Assembly: GCA_020442095.1 (NCBI GenBank)
Contig: JAGRKY010000017.1
Coordinates: forward strand, 1 to 14,707
From: Bauldia sp.
GTDB taxonomy: Bacteria > Pseudomonadota > Alphaproteobacteria > Rhizobiales > Kaistiaceae
Direction of reading: 5' to 3'
Length of the DNA: 14,707 nt
Shown: piece by piece, positions 1 through 6,366 of the stretch
How the letters are laid out: every line of letters starts with the position of its first letter
Numbering within the stretch: the stretch's first letter is position 1
The notes under the pieces: model-generated
Databases searched by the model: none
What the model saw: only the letters and a program-made list of their open reading frames with translations
Told to the model about the DNA's origin: nothing
Program-made: the position numbers and the translations under genes

Positions 1-992
1 AGCCCCTCCAGCGCCGCGACGAAGGCGCTCGGGCTCGCGTGGATCGCGAGCGTCGGATGGTAGACGCGGCCGAGTTCTTCGGCGCCGGGATGGACGTGGA
101 CGAGCTTCTGGCTGGGCTCCGGAATATCGATGTGGTGATAGCCGCCGGACGCTATCTCGCTCATCCGCCCGCCGACGAGAAGCAGCAGGTCCGCCTCCTT
201 CAGCCGCGCGATGAGCGCCGGGTTGAAGCCGAGGCCGAGGTCGCCGGCATAGTTCGGATGCTCGTTGTCGAACAGCGTCTGGCGGCGGAAGGAGCAGGCG
301 ACCGGCAGCCGGAAGCGCTCGGCGAAACGGCGCATGCCGGCGACCGCATTCTCGTTCCAGCGCGAGCCGCCGAGGATGACGAGCGGCCGCTTCGCCGCCC
401 ACAGCATCTTCTGGAGCTGCGCCATCTGGGTGAGCCCGGGATAAGTCTCGACCTGCACCCAGGGCCGGGTATCCGCGACATCGGCGCGCTCGCGGAGCAT
501 GTCCTCGGGCAGCCCGAGGGCGACCGGTCCCGGCCGGCCCGAGGTCGCCTCGTGGAAGGCGCGGTTGAGGAATTCCGGAATCCGTTCGGCCCGGTCGATC
601 TCGGCGGCCCATTTCGACACCTCGCCGAAGAAGGACCGGAAGTTCATCTCCTGGAAGGCCTCGCGTTCACGCATATGGCGGGCGACCTGGCCGAGGAGGA
701 GGATCACCGGCGTCGAATCCTGCCGCGCGATATGGAGCCCGGCCGAGGCATTGGTGGCGCCCGGCCCGCGGGTCGCCATGACGATGCCGGGGCGGCCGGT
801 CAGCTTGCCCCAGGCATCCGCCGCCATCGCCGCGCCGCCCTCCTGGCGGAAGGTGGTCACCTTGATCGGCGTGTCATAAAGCGCGTCGAGCAGGGCGAGG
901 TAGCTCTCGCCGGGCACGCAGAAGGCGCGCTCGACACCGTTGAGAACGAGGGCATCGGCCAGGATCTGGCCGCCGGTCCGGGTGGCGGTCAT
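1..992 (-). CDS. Thiamine-diphosphate-binding enzyme, acetolactate synthase-like (3' end outside window)
   Basis: The visible 330 residues are the N-terminal part of a ThDP-dependent enzyme of the acetolactate synthase/decarboxylase superfamily. These cytoplasmic enzymes cleave or join 2-oxo acids using thiamine diphosphate. Residues 1-165 form the Pyr domain. It contains the CVPGES segment near residue 28, the FRQEGGAAMAADAW segment whose Glu51 is the conserved cofactor-activating glutamate, and TRGPGATNASAG (74-85). Residues 190-330 match the central domain, with ILGGS and LLVGGRMSE. The C-terminal PP domain with the GDG...N metal motif lies outside the window. Translation starts at the ATG at 992, the only in-frame Met. 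No clear Shine-Dalgarno precedes it. The gene diverges from the cyclase across 170 bases. The superfamily call is firm. The substrate cannot be told from this half, and FAD binding and true acetolactate synthase activity are undecided. Confidence 0.9.
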   Translation of the reverse strand, partial: MTATRTGGQILADALVLNGVERAFCVPGESYLALLDALYDTPIKVTTFRQEGGAAMAADAWGKLTGRPGIVMATRGPGATNASAGLHIARQDSTPVILLLGQVARHMREREAFQEMNFRSFFGEVSKWAAEIDRAERIPEFLNRAFHEATSGRPGPVALGLPEDMLRERADVADTRPWVQVETYPGLTQMAQLQKMLWAAKRPLVILGGSRWNENAVAGMRRFAERFRLPVACSFRRQTLFDNEHPNYAGDLGLGFNPALIARLKEADLLLLVGGRMSEIASGGYHHIDIPEPSQKLVHVHPGAEELGRVYHPTLAIHASPSAFVAALEG

Positions 993-1162
993 GACGGGTC
1001 CATGGGGTTGCTGGGCATGGGCGGGCTCGGGAAATCCTGAAAGCGGCAGGGATTACGGCCGGTGCCGGCCGGCCGCCCCATTCATATTCTGGTAAGCGGC
1101 TGATGCAACTAAGGAGCAAGCCGCCGGCAGTGGTGCGGTTCTGATAGAGGCTCGCCTGCGCC
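993..1162. promoter_or_regulatory. Divergent intergenic region with inverted repeat GGCCGG-tg-CCGGCC
   Basis: These 170 bases separate the ThDP enzyme (minus) from the cyclase (plus), so any dedicated promoters for both should lie here. The sequence shows a perfect 6-bp inverted repeat at 1057-1062/1065-1070, running into a GGCCGGCC palindrome at 1067-1074. In GC-rich DNA such palindromes can arise by chance. I could not identify convincing -35/-10 boxes. A weak AGAGG lies about 13 bases before the cyclase ATG. Confidence 0.3.
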
Positions 1163-2776
1163 ATGACAACGGTCGAAGCCGCCGACAATGCCGCTGACGA
1201 AGACGCCATCCGGCGCCGGCGCAACTTTCTCTGGATCGTCATCGTCGCCCTGCTGCTCGCCGGGCTGCCGCTCGCGGTCTGGGCCGATCTCCGCGCCCTG
1301 TCGCGTGAGGCGCTGCTCCGCCAGGCGGAGGAGTTCAGCCATATCATCAACGAGGTGCGGAACTTCTACGCCGAGGAGATTCTCGCCCGGGTGGTCGCCG
1401 CCGACGGACAGGACATTCACGCGACCCACAATTTCCGCAACGAGCCGGGCGGCATCCCGATCCCGGCGACCTTCTCGCTGGAGCTCGGCCGGATCATCGG
1501 CGTGGACGACGGCGCAGTCGGCTACCGCTTCGTCTCCGACTATCCCTTTGCCGGGCGCGAACCGCATGCGCTCGATGACTTCGAGCAGGAGGCGCTGAAG
1601 GTCCTCAGGAACGATCCGACGACCCCGGTGGTCGAGGTCGGCGGGACGCTGTTCCACCAGACGGTGCGGCTGGCGACGCCGATCATCATGGGCGAGGCAT
1701 GCGCCAAGTGCCACAACGCCCATCCCGACAGCCCCAAGCACGACTGGAAGGCGGGCGACGTGCGCGGCATCCAGTCGATCCTCGTCAACCAGCCGATCGA
1801 GGCCAATCTCTTCGCCTTCAAGTATCTGCTGATCTACTTCCTCTGCGCGGCCGTCTGCGGCATCGTCTTCATCGTCTCGCAGATCCGCCAGTCGAACGCC
1901 GTCGCCCGGCTCAACAAGGAGCTTCGGGTCGCCAACGACTTTCTCGCCTCGGTCTCGCTGAAGATCGCCAAATATCTCTCGCCGCAGGTCTACAAGAGCA
2001 TCTTCTCGGGCGAGAAGGACACCATCATCAACACCGAGCGGAAGAAGCTCACCATCTTCTTCTCCGATATCGCCGACTTCACCGCGACCACCGAGCGGCT
2101 CCAGCCCGAGGAGCTGACCAGCCTGCTCAACGAATACCTGACCGAGATGTCGGCGATCGCCCTGCAATATGGCGGCACCATCGACAAGTTCATCGGCGAT
2201 GCGATCCTCGTCTTCTTCGGCGATCCGGAAACCCGCGGCACCGTCGAGGACGCCCATGCCTGCGTCGAGATGGCCGTCGCCATGCAGCGCCGCCTCGCCG
2301 ATCTCAACGACCAGTGGCTGCGCCGCGGCATCGAGAAGCCGTTCCGCGTCCGCATGGGGATCAACACCGGCTACTGCAACGTCGGCAATTTCGGCAGCGC
2401 CGACCGCATGGACTACACGATCATCGGCGCCGAGGCGAACCTCGCCGCGCGGCTCCAGCAGATCGCCTCGACCGGCGAGATCGTCATGTCCTACGAGACC
2501 TATGCGCTGGTCACCGACATCGTCGCCGCCAAGCGCCTGCCGCCGATCAGCATGAAGGGGATCAGCCGCGAGGTTGAACCCTATGCGGTCGAGGCGATCG
2601 TCACCGTCGACGGCAGCGACCGCGTCATGCGCGAGCAGCATTCCGGCGTCAGCCTCTACCTCGATCCGAACCAGATCGAGGCGGGCGACGTCGATCGAAT
2701 CAAGCAGATCCTGGCGGACGCAATTGCCCGGATCGAGGAAGGCATCGCGGCCAAACGCGCGCCCGAGACGCCCTGA
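1163..2776 (+). CDS. Membrane adenylate cyclase (class III) with periplasmic Tll0287-like (DUF3365) c-heme sensor
   Basis: The 537-residue protein should make cyclic AMP from ATP in response to a signal sensed outside the inner membrane. After an Arg-rich cytoplasmic start (17-20), a membrane helix spans about 22-41. A periplasmic domain (about 43-218) ends in a Tll0287-like (DUF3365) module with CAKCH at 180-184, a c-type heme attachment motif. A second helix (220-240) is followed by a linker (about 241-290) and the cyclase domain (about 293-480). Catalytic residues are visible: metal-binding Asp302 (FFSDIADF) and Asp346 (KFIGDAILVFFGD), purine-site Lys342, Thr419 (DYTIIG), and transition-state Asn426 and Arg430 (NLAAR). 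All expected catalytic positions are filled, so one homodimer should carry two sites. The Lys/Thr pair fits ATP rather than GTP. Heme attachment and the signal (redox, NO, CO or O2) are inferred. The gene stands alone, divergent from the ThDP enzyme and convergent with the RTX gene. Confidence 0.93.
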   Translation: MTTVEAADNAADEDAIRRRRNFLWIVIVALLLAGLPLAVWADLRALSREALLRQAEEFSHIINEVRNFYAEEILARVVAADGQDIHATHNFRNEPGGIPIPATFSLELGRIIGVDDGAVGYRFVSDYPFAGREPHALDDFEQEALKVLRNDPTTPVVEVGGTLFHQTVRLATPIIMGEACAKCHNAHPDSPKHDWKAGDVRGIQSILVNQPIEANLFAFKYLLIYFLCAAVCGIVFIVSQIRQSNAVARLNKELRVANDFLASVSLKIAKYLSPQVYKSIFSGEKDTIINTERKKLTIFFSDIADFTATTERLQPEELTSLLNEYLTEMSAIALQYGGTIDKFIGDAILVFFGDPETRGTVEDAHACVEMAVAMQRRLADLNDQWLRRGIEKPFRVRMGINTGYCNVGNFGSADRMDYTIIGAEANLAARLQQIASTGEIVMSYETYALVTDIVAAKRLPPISMKGISREVEPYAVEAIVTVDGSDRVMREQHSGVSLYLDPNQIEAGDVDRIKQILADAIARIEEGIAAKRAPETP

Positions 2777-2813
2777 GCGATCCTCAATCGCCGATCTGCA
2801 CGGCGGAGATCGC
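2777..2813. terminator. Possible bidirectional terminator hairpin between convergent genes
   Basis: The 44-base gap between the cyclase stop and the RTX gene stop contains a two-part inverted repeat. GCGATC at 2777-2782 pairs with GATCGC at 2808-2813, and CGCCG at 2789-2793 pairs with CGGCG at 2801-2805. Its position between converging genes suits a shared terminator. There is no T-tract on either strand, so it would not be a classical intrinsic terminator. Confidence 0.3.
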
Positions 2814-2820
2814 CAGCGCT

Positions 2821-5439
2821 TCAGACGATGAAGAAGTCGTGGTGGGTGAGGCTGGTTCCCTTGTCGACCTTGGCGAAAAGCACCTGCGCGCCCGCGTCGC
2901 CCTTCTTGGCGTAGAAGATGTTGCCTTTCGATTCCTGGTAGACGATCTGAGGGGCCTTGCCCTCGGCTTGCGCGCCCTTGGTGAAGTATGCGCCTGCGAG
3001 TTCACCCTCGGGTCCGAGCTTCTTGAAGATGGCGCTGTCGAGCTGGATCACGTCGTCGCCCTTGCCGAAGTCCGTGATCCTGTCGACGTTGTTCTTGCCG
3101 AGCTTGGTGGAGAAGACGAAGGCATCGGCGTCCTGGCCGCCGGTGAGCTTGTCGCTGCCATTGCCGCCGTCCAGGCTGTCGTCGCCCTTCGAGCCGTGGA
3201 GGGCGTCCTTGCCGTTCTTGCCACGGAGGATGTCGTTCCCCGAATTGCCGGTGATGTCGTCCTTGCCCTTGCCACCGATGATCGTGTCGTTGCCGCCGAG
3301 GCCGGAGAGGGTGTCGTTTGCTCCCTTGCCCTTGATGATATCCGCCGCATCGGTCGGCAGGAGCTGGCCCTTGACGGTCGTGTCGGCGTTGACGGTGTCC
3401 TTCTTGCCGGTACCGGTGATCACCGTCTGCAGCGCGGTCAGGACGATGTCATTGCCGTCGCCACCCTTGTAGGTGATCGAGAACTGGCGCTGGTCGAAGA
3501 CGACCACGGCCCCTTCGGCCAGGCCGTCGAACGTGCCGACCACCGCATCGCTGCCGTCATTGGCGAGGATCGTGAAACTGGTGCCGGGGGCGGGCGCGAA
3601 GCCGCTGATCAACTCCCCGTCGAGCGTTGCTCCGCCGAGATCGACGGTCCCGTTGACGATGACCTGGTCGTAGCCGCCGGTGCCGGGCGTGGTCCCGCCG
3701 ATCTCCGCGACAAGAGATGCGCCGGCGGCGAAGCTGATGTCGCCGGTTGTCAGCGTGCCGGCGCTGGCACCCGTGTTGACGCTGCCGCCGGACCAGACAT
3801 CCACCGTCCCGACGCTGCCGTTGCCCCCGAGCGTGCCGCCGGACTTGACCGTGACCGAGGTGGCCGATGCGCTGCCGTCGGCGCGGAACGTCCCGTCGGA
3901 CGCGGCGATCACGCCGAGCGAACTGAGGATCTTGCCGGTCACCTGCAGGACGCCGCCCGACACCGTGGTGGTGCCGGAATAGGAGTTCTCGCCCGACAGG
4001 ACCAGCGTGCCGTCGCCGGTCTTGATCAGGTTCCAGCTCTTGGCATCGTTCCCCGTGCCGCCTGAGCCAACCTGGTCGGTGATCACATCGGCGATCGTCA
4101 CGGTCTCGCCGTCCGCAGGGTCGAAGGTCAGCGACCCGGTGCCCTGAAGGAAGAACCCGGTGCCAAAGGCGGAGCCGTGCAGGAGCGACTTGCTGTCTCC
4201 GCCGGCGACAGCGCCGCCGGAGGTCGATGCGGTCCCGCCGATGGTGAGGCTGCCGCCCTCGACGACGAAGATGGCGCCGCCCATGCCGGCGCCGCCGCCA
4301 CCACCGCCATCGATGCCGACGTCGCCGGTGCCGCCGCCGAATCCGGGTAGACCGCCAGAGCCGCCACCGCCACCGAAGCCTCCATTGCCGCCGCTACCGC
4401 CGCCGCCGCCGCCAAATCCACCATCGCCGAACTCACCGCCGCCGCCGCCGAAGCCGCCGTCGGCCTGGTAGCCGCCACCGCCGCCGAAGCCGCCAGCGCC
4501 GCCAGTGTTAAGGTCGAAGCCGCCGCCGCCGCCGCCAAAACCGCCGTCGCCGCCGCTTCCTCCATTGAGCGCGACGCCATGCCCGCCACCAAAGCCGCCG
4601 CCGCCACCGGGATAGGTCAGGCCGGAATCCTCACCGCCGCCGCCGCCGCCGCCGCCATTTGCGCCGCCGGATCCCCCAAGCACCAAACCGAGGCCGTTCC
4701 CTCCGCTTCCCGTCAGTCCGGCGATCGATAACAGACCGTCGTCACCGTTCCCGAACGTCGGGCCGCCCAGCCCGCCATCGCCGCTATATCCGCCGCCGCC
4801 GGCCGACACGTCGAGTCCGGCGTCGCCGAACAGGCCACCGCCGGCCCAATGTCCGTTTCCGAATATGCCGCCGCCACCGGACTGGCCGTTGGCCCCTCCG
4901 AGGCCGCCGCCATCGCCGCCAAGCCCGCCGCCACCGCCGCCGCCACCGTAGGTCAGCCCGCCACGTCCGCCCTTGGCGGCATTGTCGACGAAGCTGACGC
5001 CGTCGAGGGTGACGTCCGCCGATGAGTTGACGAAGAGGGCGCCGCCCGCGCCCATGCCGCCACCGGCATCGCCGGAACCGTCGCCGCCTTGCGCGAGGCC
5101 GTTCGCCAGGGTGAGATCGCTGATCGTCACCTGCGGGCGTTCTGCAATGATCGACCCGGCATAGGTCGAATCGTGCAGCGTCGCATTGTCGACGCCGATC
5201 ATGAAGATGCGTGTGACGCCGCCGGCGTCCACGGTGTGACCATTGCCGTTGATCGTCACCGAGTTGAAGATCGGCGACAGCGGCCCGCTCAGGTTCACAT
5301 CGACATTGATATCGATCTCATGTGGCCCGGTGGTCGCGTTTGCCTGGGCGATCGCCCAGCTCAGCGTTCCGACCGCCCCGGTCGTGCCGTCGGAAGCGGT
5401 TCCCGGATCGTTGGCGACAGTGACCGCGAACGTCGTCAT
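2821..5439 (-). CDS. Large glycine-rich RTX mosaic protein, probable type I secretion substrate
   Basis: This 872-residue protein is probably secreted and calcium-binding. In order it has: no Sec signal peptide; an N-terminal beta-helix-like part (about 1-150) with GTLSWAIAQAN; a glycine-rich block (about 160-385) flanked by two similar beta-helix strands, GGALFV (near 132) and GGAIFV (near 387); a PATR-type autotransporter strand (about 474-505) with GDGTLVLSGENSYSGTT; beta-rich spacer; seven tandem RTX nonapeptides (704-766); and a C-terminal region ending in HHDFFIV, like type I secretion tails. I see no cysteine in it, typical of RTX proteins. The start at 5439 is chosen because GGAGGAG lies 7 bases upstream; an earlier in-frame ATG at 5475 lacks this and would add a lone cysteine. 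No catalytic domain is recognisable, so an adhesin, surface-layer or matrix role is a guess. No HlyB/HlyD/TolC-type exporter gene is in the window. Confidence 0.85.
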   Translation of the reverse strand: MTTFAVTVANDPGTASDGTTGAVGTLSWAIAQANATTGPHEIDINVDVNLSGPLSPIFNSVTINGNGHTVDAGGVTRIFMIGVDNATLHDSTYAGSIIAERPQVTISDLTLANGLAQGGDGSGDAGGGMGAGGALFVNSSADVTLDGVSFVDNAAKGGRGGLTYGGGGGGGGLGGDGGGLGGANGQSGGGGIFGNGHWAGGGLFGDAGLDVSAGGGGYSGDGGLGGPTFGNGDDGLLSIAGLTGSGGNGLGLVLGGSGGANGGGGGGGGEDSGLTYPGGGGGFGGGHGVALNGGSGGDGGFGGGGGGFDLNTGGAGGFGGGGGYQADGGFGGGGGEFGDGGFGGGGGGSGGNGGFGGGGGSGGLPGFGGGTGDVGIDGGGGGGAGMGGAIFVVEGGSLTIGGTASTSGGAVAGGDSKSLLHGSAFGTGFFLQGTGSLTFDPADGETVTIADVITDQVGSGGTGNDAKSWNLIKTGDGTLVLSGENSYSGTTTVSGGVLQVTGKILSSLGVIAASDGTFRADGSASATSVTVKSGGTLGGNGSVGTVDVWSGGSVNTGASAGTLTTGDISFAAGASLVAEIGGTTPGTGGYDQVIVNGTVDLGGATLDGELISGFAPAPGTSFTILANDGSDAVVGTFDGLAEGAVVVFDQRQFSITYKGGDGNDIVLTALQTVITGTGKKDTVNADTTVKGQLLPTDAADIIKGKGANDTLSGLGGNDTIIGGKGKDDITGNSGNDILRGKNGKDALHGSKGDDSLDGGNGSDKLTGGQDADAFVFSTKLGKNNVDRITDFGKGDDVIQLDSAIFKKLGPEGELAGAYFTKGAQAEGKAPQIVYQESKGNIFYAKKGDAGAQVLFAKVDKGTSLTHHDFFIV
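3142..3330 (-). repeat. Seven tandem RTX nonapeptide repeats (27-bp period)
   Basis: Residues 704-766 of the RTX protein read as seven uninterrupted 9-residue units with Asp at position 6 of every unit and Ile or Leu at position 8. Examples are GLGGNDTII, GNSGNDILR and GGNGSDKLT. A degenerate eighth unit (GGQDADAFVF) follows. This matches the calcium-binding beta-roll consensus GGxGxDxUx. Several units carry Lys where Gly is usual (GKGANDTLS, GKNGKDALH, GSKGDDSLD), so the roll is more basic than most. Confidence 0.9.
4285..4962 (-). repeat. Low-complexity glycine-codon tract (GGC-rich)
   Basis: This stretch encodes the glycine-rich block of the RTX protein and reads as runs of GCC/CCG triplets on the plus strand. 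Most residues are Gly, broken by Phe, Asp, Asn, Ser, Leu and Tyr, much like mycobacterial PE_PGRS domains. Within 4354-4548 a GGFGGGG unit recurs with Phe at residues 301, 318, 330, 342 and 355, a spacing of 17, 12, 12 and 13 residues. It is a coding repeat, not a CRISPR or satellite. Such tracts are prone to slippage and to assembly error. Confidence 0.85.
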
Positions 5440-5446
5440 CGTGCAG

Positions 5447-5453
5447 CTCCTCC
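5447..5453 (-). promoter_or_regulatory. Strong ribosome binding site fixing the RTX gene start
   Basis: On the minus strand this reads GGAGGAG and sits 7 bases before the ATG at 5439. It selects that ATG over the earlier in-frame ATG at 5475, which has no comparable site. Confidence 0.8.
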
Positions 5454-5525
5454 GCGCGTTTCCGACACGACTCATCGGGCGTCGCGCCGCACGGACGCTA
5501 CCAGTTCAATCTTCGCGGGAACAGC

Positions 5526-5539
5526 TTGGCAATTGCTAA
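5526..5539. promoter_or_regulatory. Near-palindrome TTGGCAATTGCTAA upstream of RTX gene
   Basis: The 14-base element TTGGCAATTGCTAA is palindromic except for one mismatched pair and centres on GCAATTGC. It lies about 90 bases upstream of the RTX start codon, in the 156-base gap after the permease gene. It is AT-rich against GC-rich surroundings, as operators often are. On the minus strand a TTGCCA within it could serve as a -35 box, but no good -10 follows. A role as operator is inference. Confidence 0.3.
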
Positions 5540-5595
5540 CGGCGCGCGCGGTGGCCGCGACCGACTGCCGCCCCGGCCTTCGGCGAGTGCTTGCC

Positions 5596-6366
5596 TTAAT
5601 TCGAGGCGAATCCCGAGCGGTGCGCCCAGCCGGTCATCCGCTTCTCGAGCCACGCCATGATCGCGTACATGACGATGCCCTCGACCGCCAGCACGACAAG
5701 CCCGGCGAAGATCAGCGGCACCTTGAACTGCGACTGGGCCTGCAGCATCAGGTTGCCGATGCCGTGGTTGGAGGCGATCGATTCCGAGATCACCGAGCCG
5801 ACGAAGGCGAGCGTGATCGCGATCTTCAGCGAGCCGAAGAAATAGGGGAGCGCCCGCGGGATGCCGACCTTGCGCATGATGTCGAGCTTCGAGGCGCCCA
5901 GCGCCTTGAGCACGTCCTCGAGCTCCGGCTCGATGGTGGCGAGGCCGGTCGCGACATTCACCACGATCGGGAAGAAGGAGATAAGGAAGGCGGTGATCAC
6001 CGCCGGCACAGCGCCGATGCCGAACCACAGCACCAGGATCGGCACGACCGCGACCTTGGGGATCGCGTTGAAGCCGATCATCAGCGGGTAGAGGCCGGCA
6101 TAGATCGTCCGCGACCAGCCGATGAACAGCCCGAGCGCCAGGCCGAAGGCGACGGCGAGCAGGAAGCCGGCCATCGTCGTGCCGAGGGTGAAGAGCGACT
6201 CGTACCAGATCGCGTGCCAGTACTGGACGATGGCCTGGGCGACCGCGGTCGGCGGCGGCAGCACGAAGGGCGGGATCTGGAGGATCTCCACCGCCGCCTG
6301 CCAGACCAGCAGCATGCCGACGACGAAGACCCAGGGCGCGGCCCTGATGGCGACCGAGGAGGGCAT
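5596..6366 (-). CDS. ABC transporter permease, nitrate/sulfonate/taurine (SsuC/TauC) class
   Basis: This 256-residue inner-membrane protein is the channel subunit of an importer of the SsuC/TauC/ThiX class. Hydrophobic segments lie at about 9-28, 60-84, 92-114, 119-142, 180-199 and 216-239, giving about six helices and the usual family length. The cytoplasmic coupling loop that contacts the ATPase is seen at about 150-177 (EDVLKALGASKLDIMRKV then GIPRALPYFF), the EAA-type motif with its conserved Gly. The ATG shares one base with the ATPase stop (TAATG), and a GGAGG lies in the 3' end of the ATPase gene, so translation is probably coupled. It is the last gene of a three-gene minus-strand operon. 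The family is clear; the cargo is not. Confidence 0.92.
   Translation of the reverse strand: MPSSVAIRAAPWVFVVGMLLVWQAAVEILQIPPFVLPPPTAVAQAIVQYWHAIWYESLFTLGTTMAGFLLAVAFGLALGLFIGWSRTIYAGLYPLMIGFNAIPKVAVVPILVLWFGIGAVPAVITAFLISFFPIVVNVATGLATIEPELEDVLKALGASKLDIMRKVGIPRALPYFFGSLKIAITLAFVGSVISESIASNHGIGNLMLQAQSQFKVPLIFAGLVVLAVEGIVMYAIMAWLEKRMTGWAHRSGFASN

Noticed and set aside
39..1040. Long plus-strand open frame opposite the ThDP enzyme
   Set aside because: It is antisense to a clear family protein, its translation is Arg/Glu/Gly-rich without motifs, and such frames are common in GC-rich DNA.
1109..2641. 510-codon minus-strand open frame opposite the cyclase
   Set aside because: The cyclase frame has intact catalytic motifs. 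The opposite frame is an Asp/Gly/Val-rich shadow with no recognisable domain.
2839..4065. Plus-strand open frame opposite the RTX region
   Set aside because: The minus strand encodes textbook RTX and autotransporter repeats, so this is a mirror of that coding sequence.
4160..4471. Proline-rich plus-strand frame (PPPPP runs)
   Set aside because: It is the complement of glycine codons in the RTX protein, with no signal or context of its own.
4285..4962. Dense GCC-type repeats as a possible CRISPR or satellite array
   Set aside because: No constant repeat with unique spacers exists. The tract stays in frame as glycine codons.
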